Positions 1 to 9,181 of a DNA stretch of 64,000 nt are shown here, in pieces (the stretch's first letter is position 1; every line of letters starts with the position of its first letter). The translations under genes and the position numbers were made by a program. The notes beneath the pieces are model-generated. The model was given only the letters and a program-made list of their open reading frames with translations, was not told the DNA's origin and ran no database searches. This DNA comes from Alistipes sp. (GTDB lineage: Bacteria; Bacteroidota; Bacteroidia; Bacteroidales; Rikenellaceae), in the NCBI GenBank assembly GCA_017474235.1, contig JAFVIB010000004.1:186001-250000 (forward strand), in the 5' to 3' direction.

Positions 1-1
1 T

Positions 2-1090
2 GCCGGTTCTTATGTTTACAATGCTCGTAGTGGTAAGCGTGAGCGTATCAGCCGTATCTATCAGATGCACGCAAACAAGCAGAACCCAATGGATAGTGTA
101 ACAGCTGGTGATATCTGTGCAGCAGTAGGTTTCAAGGAGATTCACACCGGTGATACTCTCTGCGCTGAGAATGCACCAATCGTCCTCGAGCAGATGACCT
201 TCCCTGAGCCGGTTATCGGTTTGGCTGTTGAGCCAAAGACTCAGAAGGATCTCGATAAGCTCGGTATTGCACTCGCTAAGCTGGCTGAGGAGGACCCAAC
301 CTTCACTGTTCGTACAGATGAGGAGAGCGGTCAGACTATCATCAGCGGTATGGGTGAGCTTCACCTCGACATCATCGTTGACCGTCTTCGTCGTGAGTTC
401 GGTGTAGAGATTAATCAGGGTGCTCCACAGGTTAACTACAAGGAGGCTCTTACTACAACCGTTCAGCACCGTGAGGTATTTAAGAAGCAGACCGGTGGTC
501 GTGGTAAGTTTGCAGATATCATCTTTGAGATTGGTCCTGCAGATGATGATAAGCCAGGTCTTACCTTTGTTGATGAGGTTAAGGGTGGTAATGTGCCTAA
601 GGAGTTCATTCCGGCTGTACAGAAGGGCTTTGAGTCTGCTATGGCAAACGGTGCACTCGCAGGTTACACTATCGACTCTATGAAGGTTACCCTCAAGGAT
701 GGTTCATTCCACCCAGTTGACTCAGACCAGCTCTCATTTGAGATCTGCGCTCGTAACGGTTTCCGTCAGGCTGCTCCAAAGGCAGGTTCTGTAATCATGG
801 AGCCTATTATGTCAGTTGAGGTTGTAACTCCGGAGGAGAGCATGGGTGATATCATCGGTGACCTTAACAAGCGTCGCGGTCAGATCCAGGGTATGGAGTC
901 TAAGGGTACTGCACGCGTAGTAAAGGCAAAGGTGCCACTGTCAGAGATGTTCGGTTATGTAACCGTACTCCGTACAATCTCTTCAGGTCGTGCAACATCA
1001 TCAATGGAGTTCTCTCACTTCGAGGAGGTTCCTGCAAACCTTGCAAAGGAAATTATCGAGAAATCGGGTAAAAAGAAGGATTTAGAGTAA
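2..1090 (+). CDS. fusA: Elongation factor G, C-terminal part (5' end outside the window)
   Basis: EF-G is the translational GTPase that drives translocation on the ribosome. The reading frame is open from base 2, and the upstream codons ([20 protein letters not shown]) are EF-G domain II, so the gene is cut by the window edge rather than starting at the ATG at 65. The visible 362 residues cover the end of domain II through domain V, including the motif [19 protein letters not shown]. The GTP-binding domain is not in view. It lies 11 bp upstream of rpsJ, the usual fusA-rpsJ order of str/S10 junctions, and is probably co-transcribed with it. No frameshift or truncation is seen at the 3' end. 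Confidence 0.97.
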   Translation, partial: AGSYVYNARSGKRERISRIYQMHANKQNPMDSVTAGDICAAVGFKEIHTGDTLCAENAPIVLEQMTFPEPVIGLAVEPKTQKDLDKLGIALAKLAEEDPTFTVRTDEESGQTIISGMGELHLDIIVDRLRREFGVEINQGAPQVNYKEALTTTVQHREVFKKQTGGRGKFADIIFEIGPADDDKPGLTFVDEVKGGNVPKEFIPAVQKGFESAMANGALAGYTIDSMKVTLKDGSFHPVDSDQLSFEICARNGFRQAAPKAGSVIMEPIMSVEVVTPEESMGDIIGDLNKRRGQIQGMESKGTARVVKAKVPLSEMFGYVTVLRTISSGRATSSMEFSHFEEVPANLAKEIIEKSGKKKDLE

Positions 1091-1101
1091 AAGTAAAGAA
1101 T

Positions 1102-1407
1102 ATGAGCCAGAAAATTAGAATTAAGCTGAAGTCTTTTGACCACAACTTGGTAGATAAGTCGGCTGAGAAGATTGTTAAGGCAGTACGCAGCACAGATGCA
1201 GTTGTTAGCGGTCCGGTGCCACTTCCAACACGCAAGCAGATCTTCACTGTAAACCGTTCAACCTTCGTAAACAAGAAGGCGCGCGAGCAGTTCCAGCTCT
1301 GCACATTCAAGCGCATTATCGACATCTACTCGTCAACACCAAAGACTATTGACGCACTGATGAAGCTCGAGTTGCCTTCAGGTGTCGAGGTTGATATCAA
1401 GTGCTAA
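1102..1407 (+). CDS. rpsJ: 30S ribosomal protein S10
   Basis: S10 (uS10) is a 30S head protein and, as NusE, a partner of NusB in transcription antitermination. The product is 101 residues, normal for the family. It starts [14 protein letters not shown] and carries the typical [12 protein letters not shown] segment. It is the first gene of the S10 cluster, 11 bp after fusA. It is followed by an unusually long, structured 152-nt spacer before rplC, while most other genes in this cluster are separated by fewer than 30 nt. Confidence 0.98.
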   Translation: MSQKIRIKLKSFDHNLVDKSAEKIVKAVRSTDAVVSGPVPLPTRKQIFTVNRSTFVNKKAREQFQLCTFKRIIDIYSSTPKTIDALMKLELPSGVEVDIKC

Positions 1408-1559
1408 TAGAGGTCAAACGAGACAAAAGATAAGCCACTTCTGAGGCGCAGCGGGTAGTCCGCTATCAGCTGCGCTAAGGAGTTTACCGCGTATATAATT
1501 TATATAGGTATATAAAAACAATTCACTTATTTATTAACAAACCGTAATTAGACAGAAAA
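1408..1559 (+). promoter_or_regulatory. Structured spacer between rpsJ and rplC (candidate leader RNA)
   Basis: This 152-nt spacer holds a perfect 7-bp inverted repeat, GCGCAGC near 1447-1453 and GCTGCGC near 1470-1476. It also holds a second stem, AGCGG/CCGCT, that shares bases with the first, so the two folds cannot fully coexist. An AT-rich stretch follows up to the rplC start. I see no good TAnnTTTG promoter. In other bacteria S10-operon feedback acts through L4 on a leader upstream of rpsJ; a control element at this internal position is my inference. Confidence 0.45.
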
Positions 1560-2174
1560 ATGTCAGGACTTATTGGTAAAAAAATCGGAATGACTTCCGT
1601 GTACAGTGCCGAGGGAAAAAATATTCCATGCACTGTAATTGAGGCTGGTCCGTGTGTAGTTACGCAAATCAAGACTGTCGAGAAGGACACTTACGAGGCA
1701 GTTCAGATTGCCTATGACGACAAGAGTGAAAAGCACACCAGCAACAGTTTGTTAGGTCACTTCAAGAAAGCCGGCACAACCCCAAAGCGTAAGATGGCTG
1801 AGTTTCAGGGTATGCCAGAGGTGAACCTTGGTGATGTACTTACAGTAGATCTTTTCACAGAGGAGGATTGGGTTGATGTAACAGGCATCTCTAAGGGACG
1901 AGGCTTCCAGGGTGTTGTAAAGCGTCACGGCTTTGCCGGTGTGGGTGGTCAGACCCACGGTCAGCACAACCGTCAGCGCAAGCCGGGTTCACTCGGTGCA
2001 TCATCTTATCCATCACGCGTCTTCAAGGGTAAGCGTTTGCCTGGTCAGATGGGCGGTGTTCAGGTTAAGGTTCTTAACTTGAAAGTATTAAAGGTAATAC
2101 CTGAGAACAACCTTATTCTTGTAAAGGGTTCGATTCCGGGTGCAAAGGGTTCTTATTTAACAATTGAGAAGTAG
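1560..2174 (+). CDS. rplC: 50S ribosomal protein L3
   Basis: L3 (uL3) is an early-assembling 23S rRNA-binding protein that reaches towards the peptidyl-transferase centre. The 204 residues begin [15 protein letters not shown] and contain the loop [18 protein letters not shown], which in this family carries the glutamine that is methylated in some bacteria. Length is normal. It follows the structured spacer and abuts rplD, whose ATG begins 1 nt after the rplC stop, which favours translational coupling. Confidence 0.98.
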   Translation: MSGLIGKKIGMTSVYSAEGKNIPCTVIEAGPCVVTQIKTVEKDTYEAVQIAYDDKSEKHTSNSLLGHFKKAGTTPKRKMAEFQGMPEVNLGDVLTVDLFTEEDWVDVTGISKGRGFQGVVKRHGFAGVGGQTHGQHNRQRKPGSLGASSYPSRVFKGKRLPGQMGGVQVKVLNLKVLKVIPENNLILVKGSIPGAKGSYLTIEK

Positions 2175-2175
2175 T

Positions 2176-2802
2176 ATGGAATTAGCAGTATTGAACGCAC
2201 AAGGTCAGCAGACAGGTCGTACCGTTGTTCTTTCTGACGCAGTATTCGGCGTGGAGGCTAATGACCACGCTATCTACCTTGATGTTAAGCAGTATCTTGC
2301 AGATCAGCGTCAGGGTACTCACAAGTCAAAGCAGCGCAATGAGGTTGCAGGTTCTACCCGTAAGTTGAAGAGACAGAAGGGTACCGGTGGTGCTCGTTGT
2401 GGTAGCATCAAGAGTCCTCTGTTCCCAGGAGGTGGTCGTATCTTTGGTCCAGTACCACGCGACTACAGCTTCAAGCTCAACAAGAAGCTTAAGAGACTCG
2501 CTCGTCGTAGCGCTCTTACTTATAAGGCACAGGCAGGTGCAATCACCGTTGTTGAGAACATCGCTCTCGATGCTCCAAAGACAAAGAGTGTAGTTGCATT
2601 GGCTTCAGCTCTCAAGGTAGCAGACAAGAAGGTATTGGTTGTCTTGCCGGAGACCAATGTTAACCTCCAACTCTCTTGCCGCAACCTCCCTTATGTAAAG
2701 ACTATCCTTGCATCAAACCTCAATACTTATGAGGTAATGAACGCATCGGCAGTAGTTATGGTTGAGGGTGCAGAAAATGTATTGAATGTAATGTTAGCTT
2801 AA
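2176..2802 (+). CDS. rplD: 50S ribosomal protein L4
   Basis: L4 (uL4) lines the peptide exit tunnel and in enterobacteria also represses the S10 operon. I start it at 2176 ([18 protein letters not shown]), directly after the rplC stop. The in-frame start 12 nt upstream lies inside rplC and adds only four residues that do not match the family. The product is 208 residues and carries the conserved [20 protein letters not shown] loop. Given its regulatory role elsewhere, it is the natural candidate ligand for the rpsJ-rplC spacer RNA, but that is untested. Confidence 0.97.
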   Translation: MELAVLNAQGQQTGRTVVLSDAVFGVEANDHAIYLDVKQYLADQRQGTHKSKQRNEVAGSTRKLKRQKGTGGARCGSIKSPLFPGGGRIFGPVPRDYSFKLNKKLKRLARRSALTYKAQAGAITVVENIALDAPKTKSVVALASALKVADKKVLVVLPETNVNLQLSCRNLPYVKTILASNLNTYEVMNASAVVMVEGAENVLNVMLA

Positions 2803-2816
2803 AAATCGGAAAGAAA

Positions 2817-3107
2817 ATGGAAGTAATTATTAAGCCTATTTTAACCGAGAAGATGACGATTCAGGGCGAAAAGTTGAATCGCTACGGTTTTATCGTTGAT
2901 GTAAGGGCTAACAAGTTGCAGATTCGCAACGCCGTTGAGCAGATGTACAATGTAGTAGTTACAGATGTCAACACTATCCGTTACATGGGTAAGTTGAAGA
3001 GCCGCTACACAAAGGCAGGTCTGCTTGAGGGTCGTGCAAATAACTTCAAGAAGGCAATTGTTACCTTGAAGGATGGAGATCAGATTGATTTTTACAGTAA
3101 TATCTAA
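2817..3107 (+). CDS. rplW: 50S ribosomal protein L23
   Basis: L23 (uL23) sits at the exit of the peptide tunnel and is the docking site for trigger factor and the signal recognition particle. The 96-residue product starts [14 protein letters not shown], a family-typical N-terminus, and has normal length. It lies 14 nt after rplD and 5 nt before rplB, within the S10 cluster. Confidence 0.97.
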   Translation: MEVIIKPILTEKMTIQGEKLNRYGFIVDVRANKLQIRNAVEQMYNVVVTDVNTIRYMGKLKSRYTKAGLLEGRANNFKKAIVTLKDGDQIDFYSNI

Positions 3108-3112
3108 CAGAG

Positions 3113-3937
3113 ATGGCAGTAAGAAAGTTTAAGCCGGTAACTCCCGGTACAAGACATAAGATTATCGGTACCTTCGATGAGGTAACAACTTCAAAGCCGG
3201 AGAAGTCTTTGCTTGAGGCAAAGAAGAGCACCGGTGGTCGTAATAATTCCGGTAAGATGACCGTACGCTATATCGGCGGTGGTCACAAGCAGATGTATCG
3301 TTTGGTTGATTTCAAGCGAGTAAAGGACGGTGTTGCTGCAACTGTAAAGACAATCGAGTACGATCCAAATCGTACAGCTCGTATTGCACTTGTAGTCTAT
3401 GCTGATGGTCAGAAGAGCTATATCCTGGCTCCAAATGGTCTTCAGGTAGGTCAGACCGTAATTAGCGGTTCTGGCGTAGCACCAGAGGTAGGAAACACCC
3501 TGCCACTTGCAGAGATTCCACTCGGTACACTTATCCACAACATTGAACTCTACCCCGGACAGGGTGCGCAGATGGCGCGTTCTGCCGGTTCGTACGCTCA
3601 GCTGTTGGCACGCGAGGGCAAGTTTGCCATCATCAAGTTGCCTTCTGGTGAGACTCGTATGGTACTCGTAACATGCCGTGCGACTGTAGGTGTTGTATCT
3701 AATGTAGATCACAACCTCGAGTCGTCGGGTAAGGCTGGTCGTAAGCGTTGGCTCGGTCGCCGTCCTCACAACCGTGGTGTTGTAATGAACCCGGTAGATC
3801 ACCCAATGGGTGGTGGTGAAGGTCGTGCTTCAGGAGGTCACCCACGCTCACGCAAGGGTCTGTTGGCTAAGGGTAAGAAGACCCGTAATCCAAAGAAGAC
3901 TTCGGCTAAGTTTATTATTTCAAAGCGCAAAAAATAA
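3113..3937 (+). CDS. rplB: 50S ribosomal protein L2
   Basis: L2 (uL2) is a primary 23S rRNA-binding protein needed for subunit association and peptidyl transfer. The 274 residues are full length. The C-terminal third has the signature [17 protein letters not shown], which includes the conserved histidine near the peptidyl-transferase centre. The tail is strongly basic ([18 protein letters not shown]). It sits between rplW and rpsS in the standard order. Confidence 0.98.
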   Translation: MAVRKFKPVTPGTRHKIIGTFDEVTTSKPEKSLLEAKKSTGGRNNSGKMTVRYIGGGHKQMYRLVDFKRVKDGVAATVKTIEYDPNRTARIALVVYADGQKSYILAPNGLQVGQTVISGSGVAPEVGNTLPLAEIPLGTLIHNIELYPGQGAQMARSAGSYAQLLAREGKFAIIKLPSGETRMVLVTCRATVGVVSNVDHNLESSGKAGRKRWLGRRPHNRGVVMNPVDHPMGGGEGRASGGHPRSRKGLLAKGKKTRNPKKTSAKFIISKRKK

Positions 3938-3953
3938 TTAAAAAGAGTACATA

Positions 3954-4223
3954 ATGAGCCGTTCATTAAAAAAAGGACCATTCATTGACCCAAAGCTTGA
4001 GGCAAAGGTTGTCGCACAGGCAGAAGGCAATAAGAAGTCTGTAATTAAGACTTGGTCACGAGCAAGTATGATTTCGCCTGACTTCGTAGGTCAGACAATC
4101 GCTGTACACAACGGAAATAAGTTTATTCCGGTTTATGTAACTGAGAACATGGTAGGTCACAAGCTCGGCGAGTTCGCTCCTACCCGTAACTTCCGTGGTC
4201 ACGCAGGTAACAAGAAAAAATAG
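3954..4223 (+). CDS. rpsS: 30S ribosomal protein S19
   Basis: S19 (uS19) binds 16S rRNA in the 30S head next to S13. The 89-residue product begins [15 protein letters not shown] and contains [16 protein letters not shown], both family hallmarks. It lies 16 nt after rplB and 7 nt before rplV in the conserved order. Confidence 0.98.
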   Translation: MSRSLKKGPFIDPKLEAKVVAQAEGNKKSVIKTWSRASMISPDFVGQTIAVHNGNKFIPVYVTENMVGHKLGEFAPTRNFRGHAGNKKK

Positions 4224-4230
4224 GTAGACA

Positions 4231-4641
4231 ATGGGATCAAGAAAAGCAATAAGAGCCGAGAAATTAAAGGCTGAGAAGAAGCAGAAGGCTATCGCCATTA
4301 TGCGTGACTGCCCAACCTCTCCACGCAAGATGCGTCTGGTCGCAGATATCATCCGTGGTGTAGAGATAAATAAGGCACTGGGTATCCTTCGCTATTCTAA
4401 GAAGGAGGCATCTATTAGATTGGAGAAGCTGCTCAAGTCAGCAATCGCAAACTGGGAGGCAAAGAACGAGGGTGTTCGTCTTGAGGATGTAACTCTCTGC
4501 GTTAGCGAGATTACTGTAGATTGTGGTCGTATGCTTAAGCGTATTCAGGCTGCACCACAGGGTCGCGCACACCGCATCCGTAAGCGCTCCAACCATGTTA
4601 CAATCGTAGTTGATAAAATGGTAACCGTAGAAAATAAGTAG
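4231..4641 (+). CDS. rplV: 50S ribosomal protein L22
   Basis: L22 (uL22) binds 23S rRNA and its long beta-hairpin lines the exit tunnel. The product is 136 residues. It has the typical core ([17 protein letters not shown]) and hairpin region ([19 protein letters not shown]). A short basic N-terminal extension (about 20 residues, rich in Lys) precedes the core. It ends 4 nt before rpsC. Confidence 0.97.
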   Translation: MGSRKAIRAEKLKAEKKQKAIAIMRDCPTSPRKMRLVADIIRGVEINKALGILRYSKKEASIRLEKLLKSAIANWEAKNEGVRLEDVTLCVSEITVDCGRMLKRIQAAPQGRAHRIRKRSNHVTIVVDKMVTVENK

Positions 4642-4645
4642 ACAA

Positions 4646-5380
4646 ATGGGACAGAAAGTTAATCCAATAGCAAACCGTCTCGGCATCATCCGTGGTTGGG
4701 ATTCCAACTGGTTCGGTGGTAAGGATTTCTCTGAGAAATTGGTCGAGGACGCAAAGATTCGTAAGTACTTGAATGTCCGTTTGGCTAAGGCAAGTATTTC
4801 GAAGATTATCATCGAGCGTACCCTTAAGCTCGTAACAGTAACAATCTCAACAGCTCGTCCGGGCTTTATTATCGGTAAGGGCGGTGCAGAGGTTGATAAG
4901 CTGAAGGAGGAGTTGAAGAAGATCTTCCGTAAGGAGATTCAGATCAACATCTTCGAGGTTAAGCGCCCAGACATCGACGCTACAATCGTAGGTCAGTCAA
5001 TCGCTCGTCAGCTCGAGGGTCGTGTATCACACCGCCGCGCAGTAAAGACTGCAATCGGTAACGCAATGCGCAATGGTGCAGAGGGTATCAAGATTCAGAT
5101 TTCAGGTCGTGTAGGTGGTGCCGAGATGGCTCGTTCAGAGACCATAAAGGACGGTCGTATTCCACTTCACACATTCCGTGCCGATGTAGATTACCACTTG
5201 GCAGAGGCAATCACCAAGGTAGGTGTTCTCGGTATCAAGACATGGATCTGCCACGGTACTGTATATGGCAAGCGTGATCTGTTTGAGATCGCAGGCGCAG
5301 CATCACAGCAGGGTGGCAACCAGCAGCAGGGTGGTCGTCGTGGTAACGGACCAAAGAAAAGAAGAAATAACAACAAGTAG
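4646..5380 (+). CDS. rpsC: 30S ribosomal protein S3
   Basis: S3 (uS3) forms part of the mRNA entry channel. The 244-residue protein starts [20 protein letters not shown]. It has a KH RNA-binding domain ([18 protein letters not shown]) near residues 70-90 and a conserved C-terminal domain ([13 protein letters not shown]). The last 25 or so residues are a Gln/Gly/Asn-rich, basic and probably disordered tail, longer than in enterobacterial S3. It is followed by rplP after 25 nt. Confidence 0.98.
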   Translation: MGQKVNPIANRLGIIRGWDSNWFGGKDFSEKLVEDAKIRKYLNVRLAKASISKIIIERTLKLVTVTISTARPGFIIGKGGAEVDKLKEELKKIFRKEIQINIFEVKRPDIDATIVGQSIARQLEGRVSHRRAVKTAIGNAMRNGAEGIKIQISGRVGGAEMARSETIKDGRIPLHTFRADVDYHLAEAITKVGVLGIKTWICHGTVYGKRDLFEIAGAASQQGGNQQQGGRRGNGPKKRRNNNK

Positions 5381-5405
5381 TACCTTTTAAAAGCAAATAA
5401 CAATT

Positions 5406-5837
5406 ATGTTACAGCCAAAAAAGACCAAGTTTAGAAGAATGCAGAAAGGTCGTATGAAGGGTGTTGCTCAGAGAGGTAACCAACTTGCATACGGTTCGTT
5501 CGGCATCAAGGCGCTGGAGTCATCATGGATTACCGGTCGCCAGATTGAGGCAGCCCGTCAGGCAATCACTCGTTATATGAAGCGTGAGGGTCAGATATGG
5601 ATTCGAATCTTCCCTGATAAGCCAATTACCAAGAAGCCAGCCGAGGTTCGTATGGGTAAGGGTAAGGGTAATCCAGAGGGATTCGTAGCACCTGTAACTC
5701 CAGGTCGTATCCTGTTCGAGGCAGAGGGTGTACCAATGGCAGTAGCTCAGGAGGCACTGCGTCTTGGCGCTCAGAAGCTTCCAATCACTACTAAGTTTAT
5801 TGTTCGCCGCGATTACGACGAGGCAACTGCATTGTAA
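5406..5837 (+). CDS. rplP: 50S ribosomal protein L16
   Basis: L16 (uL16) binds near the A-site tRNA elbow in the 50S subunit. The 143-residue protein carries [14 protein letters not shown] near the N-terminus and [19 protein letters not shown] in the centre, both characteristic. Length is normal. It is followed by rpmC, whose start has an unusually good Shine-Dalgarno sequence. Confidence 0.98.
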   Translation: MLQPKKTKFRRMQKGRMKGVAQRGNQLAYGSFGIKALESSWITGRQIEAARQAITRYMKREGQIWIRIFPDKPITKKPAEVRMGKGKGNPEGFVAPVTPGRILFEAEGVPMAVAQEALRLGAQKLPITTKFIVRRDYDEATAL

Positions 5838-5839
5838 AA

Positions 5840-5852
5840 AGGAGGATTTAAG
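5840..5852 (+). promoter_or_regulatory. Strong Shine-Dalgarno site before rpmC
   Basis: AGGAGG at 5840-5845 lies 7 nt before the rpmC ATG. Most starts in this window have A-rich upstream sequence and no such motif, as expected for Bacteroidetes. A near-perfect site therefore stands out. Confidence 0.7.
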
Positions 5853-6035
5853 ATGAAAACAGCTGAAATTAAAGAGATGTCCGTACAGGACTTGCAGGAG
5901 CGTATTGCAGCTGAGAAGGCAGCACTCGCTTCTATGAAGGTACAACACGCCGTTTCTCCGGTTGAAAATCCTTCTAACATTAAGAAAACTCGCAGAGATA
6001 TAGCTCGCATGCTGACAATTCTGCATCAAAAGTAA
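5853..6035 (+). CDS. rpmC: 50S ribosomal protein L29
   Basis: L29 (uL29) is a small helical-hairpin protein at the tunnel exit, next to L23. The 60 residues ([20 protein letters not shown]) are of family length and end with the usual [14 protein letters not shown] helix. Start choice is fixed by an AGGAGG Shine-Dalgarno sequence 7 nt upstream. It lies between rplP and rpsQ in the conserved order. Confidence 0.96.
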   Translation: MKTAEIKEMSVQDLQERIAAEKAALASMKVQHAVSPVENPSNIKKTRRDIARMLTILHQK

Positions 6036-6046
6036 GACTATTTATT

Positions 6047-6301
6047 ATGGAAAGAAATCTTAGAAAAGAGCGTATCGGCGTAGTTGTCAGCAACAAGATG
6101 GCAAAGACCATCGTGGTAGCTGTCGCTCGTAAGGTTAAGCATCCTATCTACGGTAAGTTCGTGAACAAGACCACAAAGTTCGTGGCAGAGTGCCTCGATG
6201 AGTCCGTACGCGAGGGTGATACAGTACGCATTATGGAGACACGCCCGTTGAGCAAGACGAAGCGTTGGAGATTAGTACAAATCATTGAAAGAGCGAAGTA
6301 G
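6047..6301 (+). CDS. rpsQ: 30S ribosomal protein S17
   Basis: S17 (uS17) is an OB-fold primary 16S rRNA-binding protein. The 84-residue product begins [20 protein letters not shown] and carries [14 protein letters not shown] near the end, matching the family. It ends 2 nt before the rplN start, so the two are probably translationally coupled. Confidence 0.97.
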   Translation: MERNLRKERIGVVVSNKMAKTIVVAVARKVKHPIYGKFVNKTTKFVAECLDESVREGDTVRIMETRPLSKTKRWRLVQIIERAK

Positions 6302-6303
6302 TT

Positions 6304-6669
6304 ATGATACAGCAAGAAAGCAGACTCGTAGTAGCTGATAACAGCGGTGCAAAGGAGGTTCTTTGTATTCGCGTGCTTGGCGGCACAAAGCGTCGCTATG
6401 CATCTATCGGCGATAAGATCGTAGTGGCTGTTAAGAGCGCATCCCCATCAGGCGATGTAAAGAAGGGTGCAGTCTCAAAGGCAGTCGTAGTAAGAACAAA
6501 GAAGGAGATTCGTCGTGCCAACGGTTCGTACATTCGTTTCGATGACAACGCCGTAGTACTCCTCAACAACCAGGGTGAAATGCGTGGTACTCGTATCTTT
6601 GGTCCTGTAGCTCGTGAGCTCCGTGATCAGTATATGAAGATCATCTCTCTTGCCCCTGAAGTATTGTAA
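6304..6669 (+). CDS. rplN: 50S ribosomal protein L14
   Basis: L14 (uL14) binds 23S rRNA at the subunit interface and contacts L19. The 121 residues start [20 protein letters not shown] and contain [20 protein letters not shown], both diagnostic. Full length and in standard order at the start of the spc part of the cluster. Confidence 0.98.
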   Translation: MIQQESRLVVADNSGAKEVLCIRVLGGTKRRYASIGDKIVVAVKSASPSGDVKKGAVSKAVVVRTKKEIRRANGSYIRFDDNAVVLLNNQGEMRGTRIFGPVARELRDQYMKIISLAPEVL

Positions 6670-6689
6670 TATTAAAAAAGGTTACAGAT

Positions 6690-7013
6690 ATGTCAGTTAA
6701 ATTGCATATTAAGAAAGGGGATACAGTTTGCGTTATTGCCGGCGACAGCAAGGGTCAGCAGGGTAAAGTCCTGAAGGTCGAGGTGTCAAAGCAGCGTGCA
6801 ATTGTCGAGGGTGTAAACCTCGTCAAGAAGGCAACTAAGCCAAACGCAAAGAATCCACAGGGAGGTATCGTAGAGCAGGAGGCTCCGATTCACATCTCTA
6901 ACTTGCAGGTACTCGACCCTCAGAGTGGTAAGCCAACTCGCGTAGGTCGTCGTGTAAATGCAGAAGGTAAATTAGTTCGTTTTGCTAAAAAATCGGGAGA
7001 GGAGATTAAATAA
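6690..7013 (+). CDS. rplX: 50S ribosomal protein L24
   Basis: L24 (uL24) is an assembly-initiator protein with an N-terminal KOW motif ([17 protein letters not shown], about residues 15-31). The product is 107 residues. Its stop codon overlaps the rplE ATG by one base at 7013, indicating translational coupling with L5. Confidence 0.97.
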   Translation: MSVKLHIKKGDTVCVIAGDSKGQQGKVLKVEVSKQRAIVEGVNLVKKATKPNAKNPQGGIVEQEAPIHISNLQVLDPQSGKPTRVGRRVNAEGKLVRFAKKSGEEIK

Positions 7014-7573
7014 TGGCATACATTCCATCACTCAAGACACAGTATAAGGAGCAGATTGTTCCTGCCCTTATGAAGGAGTTTGGATACAGCAGCGTTATGC
7101 AGTGTCCTAAGCTCGAGAAGATCGTGATCAATCAGGGTATGGGTCAGGCAGTTGCCGATAAGAAGCTTATCGACATCGCGCAGGAGGAGCTCACCATGAT
7201 TACCGGTCAGAAGGCAGTTCAAACCAAGTCGCGTAAGGATATCTCGAACTTTAAGCTCCGTAAGGGTATGCCTATCGGTGTTCGCGTTACCCTTCGTCAG
7301 AATCGTATGTACGAGTTCTTGGAGCGTCTGATTGCAGTAGCTCTTCCTCGTATCCGCGACTTTAAGGGTATCAATGATCGTTTCGATGGTCAGGGTAACT
7401 ACACCCTCGGTATCACAGAGCAGATCATCTTCCCTGAGATCGATATCGACAAGATCACTAAGATCTTCGGTATGGAGATTACTTTTGTAACATCGGCAAA
7501 GACCGACGAGGAGGCTTATGCACTTCTCCGCGAGTTCGGTTTGCCTTTCAAAAACGCTAAAAAGAACCAATAG
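7013..7573 (+). CDS. rplE: 50S ribosomal protein L5
   Basis: L5 (uL5) binds 5S rRNA in the central protuberance. The 186-residue protein has [20 protein letters not shown] in the centre and family-typical length. It starts on the last base of the rplX stop codon. In enterobacteria S8 represses the spc operon by binding mRNA at the start of this gene; I did not find an obvious copy of that site here. Confidence 0.98.
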   Translation: MAYIPSLKTQYKEQIVPALMKEFGYSSVMQCPKLEKIVINQGMGQAVADKKLIDIAQEELTMITGQKAVQTKSRKDISNFKLRKGMPIGVRVTLRQNRMYEFLERLIAVALPRIRDFKGINDRFDGQGNYTLGITEQIIFPEIDIDKITKIFGMEITFVTSAKTDEEAYALLREFGLPFKNAKKNQ

Positions 7574-7576
7574 TCT

Positions 7577-7873
7577 ATGGCAAAGGAATCAATGAAGGCT
7601 CGCGAGGTAAAGCGCGAGAAACTTGCTGCACGCTATGCACATAAGCGTGAGGAGATCGCAGCCGCTCTTAAGGCAGGCGAGATCGACCACGAGGAGGCTT
7701 GGATTGCACTTTCAAAGTTGCCACGCAACTCAAATCCAATCCGTCAGCACAACCGTTGCAAGCTTACCGGTCGTCCGAAGGGCTATATGCGTCAGTTCGG
7801 TATCAGCCGTATCCAGTTCCGTGAGATGGCTTCATCCGGTCTGATCCCCGGCGTAAAGAAGGCAAGCTGGTAG
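7577..7873 (+). CDS. rpsN: 30S ribosomal protein S14 (zinc-free form)
   Basis: S14 (uS14) sits in the 30S head next to S3 and S10. At 98 residues with only one cysteine ([17 protein letters not shown]), this is the long zinc-independent C- form rather than the short CxxC zinc-binding paralogue. It ends [20 protein letters not shown], as usual. It is the last gene before an intrinsic terminator, so it closes the first transcription unit of the cluster. Confidence 0.97.
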   Translation: MAKESMKAREVKREKLAARYAHKREEIAAALKAGEIDHEEAWIALSKLPRNSNPIRQHNRCKLTGRPKGYMRQFGISRIQFREMASSGLIPGVKKASW

Positions 7874-7880
7874 TATAACT

Positions 7881-7925
7881 CCAATAAGGGAGGGGCAAAA
7901 AAGCCTCTCCCTATATTGGTTTTTA
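7881..7925 (+). terminator. Intrinsic terminator after rpsN
   Basis: A strong stem (CCAATAAGGGAGGGGC pairing with GCCTCTCCCTATATTGG around an A6 loop) is followed by a T-run at 7920-7924. It lies in the middle of what is normally one continuous ribosomal operon. Confidence 0.85.
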
Positions 7926-8003
7926 AGCGACCCGTTAAAGAGCATTTGAGTTGTATTCAATTAATTAATTTTCAAAAAATTAGGAGAATTCACAAATAAT
8001 AGT

Positions 8004-8011
8004 TATCTTTG
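8004..8011 (+). promoter_or_regulatory. Promoter -7 box for the rpsH-rplQ unit
   Basis: TATCTTTG matches the Bacteroidetes -7 consensus TAnnTTTG. No clear TTTG -33 box is seen at 19-20 nt spacing. With the terminator just upstream it would restart transcription about 145 nt before rpsH. Confidence 0.65.
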
Positions 8012-8035
8012 CGGGCTTAAAAATGTGAAAATTGC

Positions 8036-8162
8036 CAATTAAACGCACCCGAAACCTGCTCAGAAGTACCTGTAGGGCACTTTTGGAAGGGAGAGGGGTT
8101 GCGCTTTTGGTGCGAATAAACAAAACTAACAATTTAATTTTTAACTTTTAATTCTTACAATT
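8036..8162 (+). promoter_or_regulatory. Structured rpsH leader RNA (candidate)
   Basis: Between the predicted start site and rpsH, an outer stem CGCACC (about 8044-8049) and GGTGCG (about 8110-8115) closes a purine-rich internal region (8050-8109). A ribosomal-protein leader that senses S8 or another spc protein is plausible. No family assignment is possible from sequence reading alone. Confidence 0.45.
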
Positions 8163-8561
8163 ATGACTGATCCAATCGCGGATTTTCTCACGAGAATTAG
8201 AAACGCAGTGAAAGCCAACCACAAGGTGGTTGAAGCTCCTGGCTCAAAAATTAAAGAAGCCATCACTAAAATTCTCTACGAGCAGGGTTATATCCTGGCT
8301 TACAAGTTCGACAAGGATGAGAAGGGTCATCCAGTAATCAAGATTGCGCTCAAGTGGAACGCAGCAACCAAGACAAACGCTATCAAGGGTTTGAAGCGCG
8401 TATCTCGTCCAGGTTTGCGTCAGTACTCATCAGTGGCAGATATGCCACGCGTGCAGAACGGTTTGGGTATCGCAATCGTATCAACCTCTAAGGGCATCAT
8501 GACAGGCGCACAGGCTTGCCGCGAGAATGTCGGAGGTGAGGTATTATGCTATGTTTATTAA
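8163..8561 (+). CDS. rpsH: 30S ribosomal protein S8
   Basis: S8 (uS8) is a primary 16S rRNA-binding protein and the spc-operon repressor in Escherichia coli. The 132 residues begin MTDPIADFLTRIRNAVKANH and end with GGEVLCYVY, both diagnostic. It is the first gene of a second transcription unit, preceded by a terminator, a promoter box and a structured 5' leader. rplF follows after 19 nt. Confidence 0.98.
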   Translation: MTDPIADFLTRIRNAVKANHKVVEAPGSKIKEAITKILYEQGYILAYKFDKDEKGHPVIKIALKWNAATKTNAIKGLKRVSRPGLRQYSSVADMPRVQNGLGIAIVSTSKGIMTGAQACRENVGGEVLCYVY

Positions 8562-8580
8562 TCTCTAAAACCGAAACAAA

Positions 8581-9165
8581 ATGTCAAGAATTGGTAAATT
8601 ACCTGTAATCTTACCTGCCGGCGTTACCGTAGAGGTAGCAGCAGACAATACGGTAAGCGTGAAAGGTCCTCTTGGTACACTCAGCCAGAAGGTTGATTCG
8701 GATATCACAGTTACTGTAGGCACTACAACTACAAAGGAGGGTGCAGAGGTAGCAGCAGTGATAGTAACCCGCCCTACCAACCAGCCACGCCACCGTTCAA
8801 TGCACGGTTTGTACCGCGCACTTATCAACAACATGGTAGTAGGCGTATCGAAGGGCTACGAGATCAAGCAGGAGCTTGTAGGTGTAGGTTTCAAGGCTGA
8901 AGTAAAGGGTCAGGTACTCGAGATGAGCCTTGGCTATTCTCACGATACATATTTCCGCCTTCCAGCAGAGGTTACTGCAACCGCTGTAACAGAGAAGAAG
9001 GGCGCACCTATCGTAACCTTTAAGAGCTGTGACAAGCAGCTTATCGGTCAGGTAGCAGCAAAGCTCCGCTCACTGCGTAAGCCAGAGCCATATAAGGGCA
9101 AGGGTATTAAGTTTGTAGGCGAGGTAATTCGTCGTAAGGCAGGTAAGTCTGCAAATGCTAAATAG
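8581..9165 (+). CDS. rplF: 50S ribosomal protein L6
   Basis: L6 (uL6) has two similar RNA-binding domains near the factor-binding site. The 194-residue product starts MSRIGKLPVILPAGVTVEV and ends with the family motif EPYKGKGIKFVGEVIRRKAGK. Length is slightly above the enterobacterial form (about 177), owing to insertions in the N-terminal domain (TTTTKEGAEVAAVI). Confidence 0.97.
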   Translation: MSRIGKLPVILPAGVTVEVAADNTVSVKGPLGTLSQKVDSDITVTVGTTTTKEGAEVAAVIVTRPTNQPRHRSMHGLYRALINNMVVGVSKGYEIKQELVGVGFKAEVKGQVLEMSLGYSHDTYFRLPAEVTATAVTEKKGAPIVTFKSCDKQLIGQVAAKLRSLRKPEPYKGKGIKFVGEVIRRKAGKSANAK

Positions 9166-9181
9166 TAAAACAGAGTAAGTT

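Noticed and set aside
3191-3802. A 203-codon minus-strand frame opposite rplB
   Set aside because: It lies wholly antisense to a conserved ribosomal gene, has no promoter or start context, and reflects strong codon bias on the coding strand.
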